Notes under the pieces: model-generated
The model's input: only the letters and a program-made list of their open reading frames with translations
What the model was told of the DNA's origin: nothing
Databases searched by the model: none
Made by a program: the position numbers and the translations under genes
In this document: piece after piece, positions 42,619 through 51,607 of the stretch
How the letters are laid out: every line of letters starts with the position of its first letter
How positions within the stretch are numbered: the stretch's first letter is position 1
Source of the DNA: Flavobacterium sp. N1736
GTDB lineage: Bacteria; Bacteroidota; Bacteroidia; Flavobacteriales; Flavobacteriaceae
Direction: 5' to 3'
Assembly (NCBI RefSeq): GCF_025947065.1
Contig: NZ_CP109994.1
Span: 2,356,001-2,420,000 of the forward strand
DNA length: 64,000 nt

Positions 42619-44466
42619 ATGAAAAAAATCTACTCTTTCTTATTATTGTTACTAGTTACGGTCAGTTTTGCCCAGATTCCCAGTGGTTATTACAACACGG
42701 CAACCGGAACCGGTTATACATTAAAAACACAATTGTACAACATTATTAAAGGTCATACTGATAATGGATATGCAGGTTTATATACGACGTACCAAACGTC
42801 GGATGTAGATAATTTTTATGAAAATGACGGATCTGTTTTAGACATGTATTCTGAAAATCCGTCAGGAACAGATCCTTATAATTATACAACGGGAACTACA
42901 CAACGCTGTGGAAATTATTCTGTAGAAGGCGATTGTTATAACAGAGAACACATTATTCCGCAATCTGTATTTAATGAAGCATCGCCTATGGTTGCCGATG
43001 CGCATTTTATTACGCCAACGGACGGAAAAGTAAACGGAATGCGTTCTAATTATCCACATGGAACCGTAAGTTCTGCAACTTATACATCTCAAAACGGCAG
43101 TAAATTGGGATCAAGTGGTGTATCCGGATATTCAGGAACTGTTTTTGAACCTGTAAATGCTTTTAAAGGTGATATTGCCAGAATGTACTTTTATTTTGCA
43201 ACGCGCTACGAAAATACTGTTGCCGGATATTCATACGCTATGTTCGACGGTTCAAGCAACAAAGTTTTTACAACTGCTTTCTTAAATATGCTTTTAGCCT
43301 GGAATGCTCAGGATCCGGTAAGTGCCAGAGAAATTGCAAGAAATAATGCCGTTTACGGACGTCAGCATAACAGAAATCCATATATCGATCATCCGGAATA
43401 TGTGAATCAAATTTGGGGCGGCACTGCTCCATCCGGAGATACTCAGGCACCAACAACTCCAACAAGTTTAGCTTCAACATCTAAAACTGCGACTTCTATT
43501 ACCGTTGCCTGGACAGGTTCTACAGATAATGTGGGTGTTACAGGTTATGATGTTTATGCAAATAGTGTTTTAAAAACAACTGTTTCAGGATTATCAGCAA
43601 CGATAACTGGTTTAACGGCTTCTACAAGTTATTCTATTTATGTAAAGGCAAAAGATGCTGCCGGAAATGCTTCTGCGTCAAGCAACACGATTGCCGTAAC
43701 TACAAACAGCAGCGGAACTGGCGGATCTGCAACAGATTTGCTTTTCTCTGAATATATTGAAGGTTCAGGAAATAATAAAGCTTTGGAAATTGCAAACAAC
43801 ACCGGAAGTTCTGTTAGTTTATCAGCTTATACTATTAAAAAACAAACCAATGGTGCGGGTGCATGGAGTACAGGTTTAGCTTTGAGCGGAACTTTAGCGA
43901 CAGGAAGTAAATTTGTGATTGTGAACAGTTCTATTTCTTCGACTTGTTTTTCTACAAGTGCTGCTAATATTTCGACAAGCGGAACGGAGTTAATGTTTAA
44001 CGGAAATGATGCTGTAGGTTTATTTAAAAATGGTGTTTTGATCGATATCATCGGAACTTTTAGCGGCGGAACTGCAAACTTTGCCGTAGATGTTACTTTA
44101 AGAAGAAAATCGACTGTAACTTCTCCATCAACAACTTTCAATTTAAGCTCGCAATGGGATTCATACACAACAGATACTTGTAATAATCTGTCAAGTAAAA
44201 TTGCGAGACCAATCGATGAAGAAATTTCAGATTCTGATGAAATTACCATTTATCCAAATCCTTCTGATGGTAACTTCTATGTTGGTTTTGACAATTTAGA
44301 TACTACTTATTCTATTGAAATAATTTCGTTTACGGGACAAAAAGTTTTCGAAAAACAAAATACTACAGATGCTGCAGTTGCTGTAAGTCATCTTGCAAAA
44401 GGAATTTATGTTGTTCAAATCATTACAGATTCAAAAACTGTAATTAAGAAGATCATAATCAACTAA
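42619..44466 (+). CDS. T9SS-exported endonuclease I with FN3 and lamin-tail domains
   Basis: A 615-residue secreted nuclease. After a signal peptide (ends VSFAQ), residues ~20-270 are the endonuclease I (EndA/NucM-like) domain with the active-site stretch CYNREHIIPQSVF and DAHFITPTDGKVNGMRSNYPHG. A fibronectin type III domain follows (about 280-370; APTTPTSLASTSKTATSITVAW), then a lamin-tail domain (about 375-525; LLFSEYIEGSGNNKALEIAN). The last ~80 residues are a type A T9SS sorting domain (ITIYPNPSDGNFYV to VVQIITDSKTVIKKIIIN). The enzyme degrades DNA outside the cell, probably for phosphate or nucleotide scavenging; the C-terminus directs export and attachment. Confidence 0.94.
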   Translation: MKKIYSFLLLLLVTVSFAQIPSGYYNTATGTGYTLKTQLYNIIKGHTDNGYAGLYTTYQTSDVDNFYENDGSVLDMYSENPSGTDPYNYTTGTTQRCGNYSVEGDCYNREHIIPQSVFNEASPMVADAHFITPTDGKVNGMRSNYPHGTVSSATYTSQNGSKLGSSGVSGYSGTVFEPVNAFKGDIARMYFYFATRYENTVAGYSYAMFDGSSNKVFTTAFLNMLLAWNAQDPVSAREIARNNAVYGRQHNRNPYIDHPEYVNQIWGGTAPSGDTQAPTTPTSLASTSKTATSITVAWTGSTDNVGVTGYDVYANSVLKTTVSGLSATITGLTASTSYSIYVKAKDAAGNASASSNTIAVTTNSSGTGGSATDLLFSEYIEGSGNNKALEIANNTGSSVSLSAYTIKKQTNGAGAWSTGLALSGTLATGSKFVIVNSSISSTCFSTSAANISTSGTELMFNGNDAVGLFKNGVLIDIIGTFSGGTANFAVDVTLRRKSTVTSPSTTFNLSSQWDSYTTDTCNNLSSKIARPIDEEISDSDEITIYPNPSDGNFYVGFDNLDTTYSIEIISFTGQKVFEKQNTTDAAVAVSHLAKGIYVVQIITDSKTVIKKIIIN

Positions 44467-44474
44467 TATTTTTT

Positions 44475-44494
44475 CACCATATAAGTGATATAAG
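44475..44494. repeat. CACCATATAAGTGATATAAG unit
   Basis: Copy of the left arm of the hairpin repeat at 42354-42455, eight bases after the stop codon of the endonuclease gene. Confidence 0.6.
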
Positions 44495-44510
44495 AAATTG
44501 AAGCATAATT

Positions 44511-44550
44511 TGCTCGTGAAGTCCCTTGTTGGCTTTGCGAGCATTTTTTT
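44511..44550 (+). terminator. hairpin terminator
   Basis: TGCTCG pairs with CGAGCA around an imperfectly paired 25-base loop, followed by a run of eight T. Confidence 0.65.
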
Positions 44551-44580
44551 TATTTTCATAAGAATACTTTCGTCTAGTTT

Positions 44581-44678
44581 GTCATCTCGACGGAGGAGAG
44601 ATCACACACGGAGCTCTACAAAGATTGGCGATCCGGTTTGCGGAGTTTCTAGTGTGATTTCTCCTCCGTCGAAATGAC
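44581..44678. repeat. long palindrome, GTCATCTCGACGGAGGAG form
   Basis: Left arm GTCATCTCGACGGAGGAGAG-ATCACAC and right arm GTGTGATTTCTCCTCCGTCG-AAATGAC are complementary with few mismatches. The core includes GCTCTACAAAGATTGGCGAT, shared with the element at 18499-18598. A lone right half occurs at 7753-7802. Confidence 0.85.
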
Positions 44679-44766
44679 AAACACTACGATTAATCATTAC
44701 TTTAACTAAAAGCTTTTCGCCTTTGCATCATTGTAACAAAAAGTTTAAAAGAGTTTGTTTTCAAAT

Positions 44767-44797
44767 TTGCGCTTACTATTTATTTACACTAAATTTG
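44767..44797 (+). promoter_or_regulatory. promoter of purL
   Basis: TTG (44767-44769), 20-base spacer and TAAATTTG (44790-44797) match the Bacteroidota consensus. The position, 29 bases before ATG 44827, supports that start over the more upstream in-frame start at 44755. Confidence 0.7.
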
Positions 44798-44826
44798 CAC
44801 CTCAATACAACAAACTACACATCACA

Positions 44827-47800
44827 ATGATCCATTTCTTTGAAAACCAAAGCAAAACTGTTTTTGCAGTACAAACGCAAAACGAAATTTCGGCTCAAGA
44901 CATTTCAAAATTAAACTGGCTTTTTGCCAACTCTAATAAGATCGAAAAATCCGCGCTGTCGGATTTTTTTGTTGGTCCACGTGCCACAATGATCACACCT
45001 TGGAGTACAAATGCTGTAGAAATCACTCAAAATATGGGTATTCCGGGCATTATCAGAATTGAAGAATTTCATCCGGCAGCGGAGGATTTTACTGATTTTG
45101 ATCCAATGCTTTCACAAAAATTCAATCAATTAGATCAGGAGATTTTCACAATTAATGTTCAGCCGGAACCAATTTTGGAAATCGATGATATTGCCACATA
45201 TAATAAAGTAGAAGGTTTGGCTTTAAGCCAGGAAGAAGTTGATTATTTAGACAATCTTGCTGTAAAACTAGGAAGAAAATTAACCGATTCTGAGATTTTT
45301 GCTTTCTCACAAGCAAATTCAGAACACTGTCGTCACAAGATTTTCAACGGAACTTTTGTAATTGACGGTGAAGAAAAAGAAACTTCTCTTTTTAAATTAA
45401 TCAAAAAAACATCACAGGAAAATCCTAACGATATAGTATCTGCTTACAAAGACAACGTTGCTTTTGTAAAAGGACCAAAAGTGCAGCAATTTGCACCAAA
45501 AACAGCTGACAAACCTGATTATTACGAGATAAAAGAATTTGATTCGGTTTTATCTTTAAAAGCAGAAACACACAATTTTCCAACAACAGTTGAGCCTTTC
45601 AACGGAGCTGCAACAGGTTCAGGAGGAGAAATTCGTGACCGTTTAGCGGGAGGACAAGGTTCTTTGCCATTGGCTGGAACAGCAGTTTACATGACTTCAT
45701 ATTCTCGTTTGAATGATGACAGAAAATGGGAAAATGCTGTTGCAGAAAGAAAATGGTTGTACCAAACTCCAATGGATATTTTGATCAAAGCTTCAAACGG
45801 AGCTTCTGATTTTGGGAATAAATTTGGTCAACCGCTTATTACAGGTTCTGTTTTAACTTTCGAACATCAGGAAAACGACCGTAAAATTGGTTACGATAAA
45901 GTAATCATGCAAGCAGGCGGAATTGGTTACGGAAAATTAGATCAGGCAATTAAAAAGAAACCACAAGAAGGTGATAAAATCGTAATTCTTGGTGGAGAAA
46001 ATTATAGAATCGGGATGGGTGGAGCTGCGGTTTCATCTGCAGATACTGGAGCTTTTGGTTCAGGAATTGAATTAAATGCGATCCAGCGTTCGAATCCTGA
46101 AATGCAGAAACGTGCTGCAAATGCCATTCGTGGTTTAGTAGAAAGCGACAATAATCCAATTGTTTCGATTCACGATCACGGAGCTGGAGGACACTTAAAC
46201 TGTCTTTCGGAATTGGTGGAAGAAACGGGTGGTTTAATCGATTTGGATAAATTGCCTGTTGGAGATCCAACACTTTCTGCAAAAGAAATTATTGGTAACG
46301 AATCTCAGGAAAGAATGGGATTGGTGATTGGTCAAAAAGATATTGATATTTTACAAAGAATCGCCGACAGGGAACGTTCGCCAATGTATCAGGTTGGAGA
46401 TGTAACGGGAGATCACCGTTTTACTTTCGAATCAAAATCAAATGGTTCAAAACCGATGGATTATGCTTTAGAAGATTTCTTCGGAAGTTCTCCTAAAACG
46501 GTTATGACTGATAAAACTATCGATAGAAAATATGCTGATGTTACCTATTCAGCAAATGATTTCGAAAAATATTTACAAGACGTTTTACGTTTAGAAGCTG
46601 TTGCCTCAAAAGACTGGTTAACAAACAAGGTTGACCGTTGCGTTGGTGGAAAAGTAGCAAAACAACAAAATGCAGGACCATTGCAATTGCCTTTGAATAA
46701 TGTTGGTGTTATGGCGCTGGATTATTTAGGAAAAGAAGGAATCGCAACTTCTATTGGGCACGCTCCTATTGCTGCTTTGATTGATCCGGTTGCGGGAAGC
46801 AGAAATGCTATTGCAGAATCGTTATCAAATATTATCTGGGCGCCAATTAAAGATGGTTTAAAAGGAATTTCATTATCTGCAAACTGGATGTGGGCTTGTA
46901 AAAACGAAGGTGAAGATGCTCGTTTGTACGCTGCCGTTGAAGGTTGTTCCCATTTTGCAATTGAATTGGGAATCAATATTCCGACAGGAAAAGATTCACT
47001 TTCGATGAAACAAAAATATCCAAACGACGAAGTAATAGCGCCGGGAACGGTTATTATTTCGGCTGGAGGAAACTGTAACGATATTAGAAAAGTGGTTGAA
47101 CCGGTTTTACAGAAAAACGGAGATTCTATTTATTATATTAATTTGTCTCAGGATGATTTCAAATTAGGTGGTTCTTCTTTTGCACAAATTAGAAACACAA
47201 TCGGAAACGAAACTTCTACTATTAAAGACGCTTCTTTCTTCAAAAATGCGTTTAATACGATTCAGGAATTAATCGGTGAAAACCAAATTTTAGCGGGTCA
47301 CGATATCGGAAGCGGTGGTTTAATTACTACTTTATTAGAATTGTGTTTTGCTGATGTAAATCTTGGAGCTAAAATTGATTTCTCTGCTTTCGCAGAAAAA
47401 GATCTATTGAAAATCCTTTTTGCTGAAAACATCGGAATTGTTTTCCAGGCAAAATCTGATGCAGCAGTTGAAGCTAAATTAAAATCTAACAATATCGAGT
47501 TCTTCAAATTAGGTACAGTTCAAAGCACACCAAGTTTGGAATTTGCAAATTATAAATTAGATATTCCAACTTACAGAGATATTTGGTTCGAAACTTCATA
47601 TCTACTAGATCAAAAACAATCTAAAAACGGAAGAGCTCAGGCACGTTTTGAAAACTATAAAAATCAAGTTTTACAATATAATTTCCCATCTCATTTTACA
47701 GGAAAAAAACCGGTAATCGATGCTTCGAAACCACGACCAAAAGCAGCTATTATTCGTGAAAAAGGAAGTAATTCTGAGCGTGAAATGGCAAATGCGATGT

Positions 47801-48480
47801 ACTTAGCAGGTTTTGATGTAAAAGACGTTCACATGACAGATTTAATTTCTGGTCGTGAAACACTTGAAGATATTCAGTTTATTGGTGCAGTTGGAGGATT
47901 CTCTAATTCAGATGTTTTAGGTTCTGCCAAAGGTTGGGCTGGAGCTTTCTTATACAACGAAAAAGCAAAAACTGCGTTGGATAAATTCTTTAAAAGAGAA
48001 GATACTCTATCTGTTGGAATTTGCAACGGTTGCCAATTGTTTATGGAATTGGAAGTGATTAATCCGGAACATGAAGTTCACGGAAAAATGCTTCATAACG
48101 AAAGCCAGAAACACGAAAGTATCTTTACATCTGTAAAAGTTCAGGAGAATAATTCGGTTATGTTATCGACTTTAGCCGGAAGTACTCTAGGAGTTTGGGT
48201 TTCTCACGGAGAAGGAAAATTCAATTTGCCTCTTGCCGAAGAAAACTACAACATTGTTTCTAAATATGCTTACGAAGGTTATCCTGCAAACCCTAACGGT
48301 TCTGATTATAACACAGCAATGATGTGTGATAAAACCGGAAGACATTTGGTTATGATGCCTCATATTGAGCGTTCGACTTTTCAATGGAACTGGGCGAATT
48401 ATCCAAAAGACAGAAACGACGAGGTTTCGCCTTGGCATGAAGCTTTTGTGAATGCAAGAAAATGGATTGAGAAAATCTAA
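44827..48480 (+). CDS. purL: phosphoribosylformylglycinamidine synthase, long form
   Basis: A 1217-residue single-chain FGAM synthase, fourth step of purine synthesis: FGAR + glutamine + ATP to FGAM. The N-terminal, linker, AIRS-like synthetase and glutaminase domains are all present. Markers are EFAFSQANSEHCRHKIF-type (FAFSQANSEHCRHKIFNG), SLKAETHNFPTTVEPFNGAATGSGGEIRD, SIHDHGAGG and the class I glutaminase block from GSNSEREMANAMYLAGFDV, with nucleophile Cys1066 in GICNGCQLF. Bacteroidota use this large PurL without separate PurS/PurQ. I reject the in-frame start at 44755 because it precedes the promoter. A terminator follows. Confidence 0.97.
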   Translation: MIHFFENQSKTVFAVQTQNEISAQDISKLNWLFANSNKIEKSALSDFFVGPRATMITPWSTNAVEITQNMGIPGIIRIEEFHPAAEDFTDFDPMLSQKFNQLDQEIFTINVQPEPILEIDDIATYNKVEGLALSQEEVDYLDNLAVKLGRKLTDSEIFAFSQANSEHCRHKIFNGTFVIDGEEKETSLFKLIKKTSQENPNDIVSAYKDNVAFVKGPKVQQFAPKTADKPDYYEIKEFDSVLSLKAETHNFPTTVEPFNGAATGSGGEIRDRLAGGQGSLPLAGTAVYMTSYSRLNDDRKWENAVAERKWLYQTPMDILIKASNGASDFGNKFGQPLITGSVLTFEHQENDRKIGYDKVIMQAGGIGYGKLDQAIKKKPQEGDKIVILGGENYRIGMGGAAVSSADTGAFGSGIELNAIQRSNPEMQKRAANAIRGLVESDNNPIVSIHDHGAGGHLNCLSELVEETGGLIDLDKLPVGDPTLSAKEIIGNESQERMGLVIGQKDIDILQRIADRERSPMYQVGDVTGDHRFTFESKSNGSKPMDYALEDFFGSSPKTVMTDKTIDRKYADVTYSANDFEKYLQDVLRLEAVASKDWLTNKVDRCVGGKVAKQQNAGPLQLPLNNVGVMALDYLGKEGIATSIGHAPIAALIDPVAGSRNAIAESLSNIIWAPIKDGLKGISLSANWMWACKNEGEDARLYAAVEGCSHFAIELGINIPTGKDSLSMKQKYPNDEVIAPGTVIISAGGNCNDIRKVVEPVLQKNGDSIYYINLSQDDFKLGGSSFAQIRNTIGNETSTIKDASFFKNAFNTIQELIGENQILAGHDIGSGGLITTLLELCFADVNLGAKIDFSAFAEKDLLKILFAENIGIVFQAKSDAAVEAKLKSNNIEFFKLGTVQSTPSLEFANYKLDIPTYRDIWFETSYLLDQKQSKNGRAQARFENYKNQVLQYNFPSHFTGKKPVIDASKPRPKAAIIREKGSNSEREMANAMYLAGFDVKDVHMTDLISGRETLEDIQFIGAVGGFSNSDVLGSAKGWAGAFLYNEKAKTALDKFFKREDTLSVGICNGCQLFMELEVINPEHEVHGKMLHNESQKHESIFTSVKVQENNSVMLSTLAGSTLGVWVSHGEGKFNLPLAEENYNIVSKYAYEGYPANPNGSDYNTAMMCDKTGRHLVMMPHIERSTFQWNWANYPKDRNDEVSPWHEAFVNARKWIEKI

Positions 48481-48486
48481 AAAATA

Positions 48487-48531
48487 AAAAAAATGCCTCA
48501 GCAACTATCCCTATTAGCTGAGGCATTTTTG
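48487..48531 (+). terminator. Rho-independent terminator of purL
   Basis: AAATGCCTCAGC/GCTGAGGCATTT with a 13-base loop and T-rich tail. Confidence 0.85.
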
Positions 48532-48770
48532 TTTTAAAACCTTTTGGTGCCGAAGCAGCTCCTGTTACAACATTTGATGTACTTAAAGCAAACAGCTCTG
48601 AAGTGATCGTATTTTGACCCGCAAAAAATTGATTCTCCACAATTGTATTGCTAAACAATGCATCTCCTGCAACTCTACTCAACAAAATAGAGTCAATAGC
48701 AGCAACGGCCCATTCAGGTTTTGAATTCGGTGTCGGCGCTTTTTACAAAACGCCTGCACCAACTTGAGTT
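48531..48770 (-). pseudogene. decayed gene fragment
   Basis: On the minus strand an open stretch of about 65 codons encodes a protein-like sequence including PEWAVAAIDSILLSRVAGD, ENQFFAGQNTITSELF and VTGAASAPKGF. It has no start codon of its own: a stop lies just upstream (KAPTPNSKPEW is preceded by TAA), and downstream the frame runs into the purL terminator without a natural end. It looks like the remains of a longer, perhaps exported, protein. I cannot name the parent family. The remainder of the gap, 48771-49160, holds nothing I can identify apart from A/T-rich DNA. Confidence 0.4.
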
Positions 48771-49160
48771 TAGTTCCACACTTACTCATTACTATATAAA
48801 AAGCAGTTTCAATATTTAAAATAATGCCTGCTTATTTTGCTTTTCTGCTTATAAATTTTGATGTGGTAAAACTAATATTTGCTTCAAAAGAACTTACAAG
48901 GGTATTTCCTGTTTCTTAAAGGGGAAAAATACCCCTTTTTTATTCTGTATAGTCTTTGACAACTTATAATGTGCAGAATTGACAAAAATGATAAGGAAAT
49001 CAGATACTTATTCAATAAAATTGTTCTGAAAATAAAAAGTTAAAAAAAATATCTCATATTTATTTGTGTTTTATATTTCTATTGAAATTTGAACTATATT
49101 CGCCAAAAAGTTCCTGCCACAAAACTTTTTTTATAACCCAAAAACGTAAAACCTACTACA

Positions 49161-49592
49161 ATGAAAATCTTTAGAGTACTTCTTATTGCATTATTTTTTA
49201 TTGCCACAAAATCACATTCACAAGTTCAGGTTGATGCTATCAATTATAAAAATAAAGAGCGTTACATTACTACGACTCTTAATTATCCGGTTCCGGGAAC
49301 TTATTTGCCAATAGGTCAAAAAGCACCCAGTACAGTATTAAATCCTGACGGAACGGGAGTTATTCAGAATGACGATTTAAGCAAAAAGAAAATTAACTGG
49401 GGAATTGAATGTACAGAAGAAGGTGTGCCAATTTTTAAAGAAGGTTTTAATAGCGCTTCGTATACTTTTTGGTACAGAGTAACCGATAGTGAAGACTGGA
49501 ATTATACTCAGCTTTCTATACATTTTCTCAAGAAAAAAATGTTCCTGATGGGCGAAAGAGTAAAAGAATACGAAGATTATAACGTGCAATAA
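49161..49592 (+). CDS. small exported protein of unknown function
   Basis: A 143-residue protein with a clear signal peptide ending KSHSQ (cleavage after about residue 20). The mature part is beta-rich (ITTTLNYPVPGTYLPIGQKAPSTVLNPDGTG, INWGIECTEEGVPIFKEGF, SASYTFWYRVTDSED) with one Cys and a basic KKKMFLMGERVKEY end. I do not recognise a family. It is a single gene between decayed DNA and the acyl-CoA ligase gene. Predicted periplasmic or secreted. Confidence 0.72.
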   Translation: MKIFRVLLIALFFIATKSHSQVQVDAINYKNKERYITTTLNYPVPGTYLPIGQKAPSTVLNPDGTGVIQNDDLSKKKINWGIECTEEGVPIFKEGFNSASYTFWYRVTDSEDWNYTQLSIHFLKKKMFLMGERVKEYEDYNVQ

Positions 49593-49761
49593 TAATTGCA
49601 TGAGATTAAACATTTCTTGTTTTTTCGTAAATTTTACTACAAAAAAGAAAACGTTTTCGTTGATTTTCAATAGTACCTATAATTTTTCCCATAAAATTTC
49701 ATAAAAATAAAAATTATACCTTATTTTTATTTAATTTGCAGTAAAATTCAATATATTAAAC

Positions 49762-51540
49762 ATGGTTTCAATCACACGCCTTTTTGATTTTCCTTATTAT
49801 CAACAAGAAACTTACAACCTTCAGGTTGCTTTAGCAACCAAAAAAAACGGAGTTTGGGAAAAAACATCCAGCCAGGAATATATTGCAAAAGCTAATGCTG
49901 TTTCAAGAGCATTATTGCGTATGGGCGTTCAAAAAGATGACAAAATTGCTTTAATTACCTCAAATAACCGCACAGAGTGGAATATCATGGATATTGGTAT
50001 TTTGCAAACCGGCGCTCAAAACGTTCCAATTTACCCAACAATTGCCGAAGAAGATTACGAATATATCTTAAATCACAGCGGTAGTATTTATTGCTTTGTT
50101 TCTGATAAAGAAGTACTTGACAAAGTAAATGCGATCAAAGCAAATGTTCCTACTTTAAAAGAAGTATATTCTTTTGATGAAATCGCAGGCTGCAAACACT
50201 GGACAGAATTATTGACTTTAGGTCAGGACGAAAGTAATCAGGCTGAAGTTGAAGTAAAAAAAGACAGCATAAAAGAAGACGATTTAGCGACAATCATATA
50301 CACATCAGGAACTACAGGAAGACCAAAAGGTGTTATGCTTTCGCACAAAAATATAGTATCGAATGTTTTAGACAGCGCGCCAAGAATTCCGTTTGACGCA
50401 GGAAAAAGTACGGCTTTGAGCTTCTTGCCTATTTGCCATATTTTTGAAAGAATGATTCTTTACATTTATCAATATTATGGTGTTTCGGTTTACTTTGGAG
50501 AATCGATTGATAAAATCAGTGATAACTTAAAAGAAGTTAAACCAACCGTTATTACGGCTGTTCCGAGACTTTTAGAGAAAGTTTACGATAAAATTTATGC
50601 GAAAGGAACTGAATTAACAGGCATTAAGAAAAAACTATTTTTCTGGGCTATCGATTTAGGTTTAAAATACGAACCATACGGAGCAAACGGTTTCTGGTAT
50701 GAATTTCAATTGAAGATTGCCCGTAAACTTATTTTCAGTAAATGGAAAGAAGGTTTGGGAGGTAATTTAGATTTGATGGTTTCAGGAAGTGCGGCATTAC
50801 AACCGCGTTTAACGAGAGTTTTTGCTGCTGCCGAAATTCCGGTTATGGAAGGTTACGGATTATCTGAAACATCGCCTGTAATTGCCGTAAACGATCAAAG
50901 AAACAAAGGTTTTAAAATTGGAACTGTTGGTAAAGTAATTCGTAATGTAGAAATAAAAATTGCGCAGGACGGAGAAATTCTTTGCAAAGGTCCAAACGTA
51001 ATGTTAGGATATTTTAAAGATCCTGAAAAAACTGCCGAAGCTTTGCAAGACGGTTATTTTCATACGGGAGATATTGGAGAAATTGACAGCGAAGGATTCC
51101 TGAAAATTACAGATCGTAAGAAAGAAATGTTCAAGACTTCGGGCGGAAAATATATTGCACCTCAGCTTATTGAAAACGCGATGAAGCAATCTCGATTTAT
51201 AGAGCAGATTATGGTAATTGGCGAAGGCGAAAAAATGCCGGCAGCTTTTATTCAGCCAAATTTTGAATTCGTAAAAGAATGGGCAAAACTTCATAAAATA
51301 ACTTTAGGAAGCACCGATAAAGAAATCAGTGAAAACCCTGACGTTATTAAACGTATCGACGAAGAAGTAGAAGGAATCAACGAGAAATTTGGACACTGGG
51401 AAAAAATCAAACGTTTTGAATTAACTCCCGATGTTTGGTCTATTGATGGCGGACAACTAACGCCAACCCTAAAATTGAAACGTAAAATTATCAAAGAGAT
51501 TTACAAAGATCTTTACGATAAAATCTATACTCACAATTAA
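49762..51540 (+). CDS. long-chain fatty acyl-CoA ligase (AMP-forming)
   Basis: A 592-residue acyl-adenylate synthetase that activates long-chain fatty acids to acyl-CoA with ATP. The AMP-binding P-loop IIYTSGTTGRPKGVMLSHKN, the A5 motif GYGLSETSPVIAVN, the TGDIG motif and the C-terminal DRKKEMFKTSGGKYIAPQLIE are all present. It resembles the bacterial FadD/FAA1-like group that supplies beta-oxidation, and the beta-oxidation genes begin 5 kb downstream, beyond the accessory block. Peripheral membrane or cytoplasmic. It has its own terminator. Confidence 0.93.
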   Translation: MVSITRLFDFPYYQQETYNLQVALATKKNGVWEKTSSQEYIAKANAVSRALLRMGVQKDDKIALITSNNRTEWNIMDIGILQTGAQNVPIYPTIAEEDYEYILNHSGSIYCFVSDKEVLDKVNAIKANVPTLKEVYSFDEIAGCKHWTELLTLGQDESNQAEVEVKKDSIKEDDLATIIYTSGTTGRPKGVMLSHKNIVSNVLDSAPRIPFDAGKSTALSFLPICHIFERMILYIYQYYGVSVYFGESIDKISDNLKEVKPTVITAVPRLLEKVYDKIYAKGTELTGIKKKLFFWAIDLGLKYEPYGANGFWYEFQLKIARKLIFSKWKEGLGGNLDLMVSGSAALQPRLTRVFAAAEIPVMEGYGLSETSPVIAVNDQRNKGFKIGTVGKVIRNVEIKIAQDGEILCKGPNVMLGYFKDPEKTAEALQDGYFHTGDIGEIDSEGFLKITDRKKEMFKTSGGKYIAPQLIENAMKQSRFIEQIMVIGEGEKMPAAFIQPNFEFVKEWAKLHKITLGSTDKEISENPDVIKRIDEEVEGINEKFGHWEKIKRFELTPDVWSIDGGQLTPTLKLKRKIIKEIYKDLYDKIYTHN

Positions 51541-51566
51541 GAATCAAAATAATACAAACCAACGGA

Positions 51567-51598
51567 AAACGGCTGTCGATTGACAGCCGTTTTTTTTT
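51567..51598 (+). terminator. Rho-independent terminator
   Basis: AACGGCTGTC-GATT-GACAGCCGTT with nine T; a strong, symmetric stem that can also serve the minus-strand gene ending at 51608. Confidence 0.9.
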
Positions 51599-51607
51599 AT
51601 TTGATCA

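Noticed and set aside
44755-44826. N-terminal extension of PurL
   Set aside because: The 24 extra residues have no similarity to PurL and cover the promoter TTG-N20-TAAATTTG; the start at 44827 fits the family.
48350-48685. 111-residue minus-strand ORF as a real gene
   Set aside because: Half of it is antisense to purL and its terminator; only the part from 48531 looks protein-like, and it lacks a proper start, so it is listed as a fragment.
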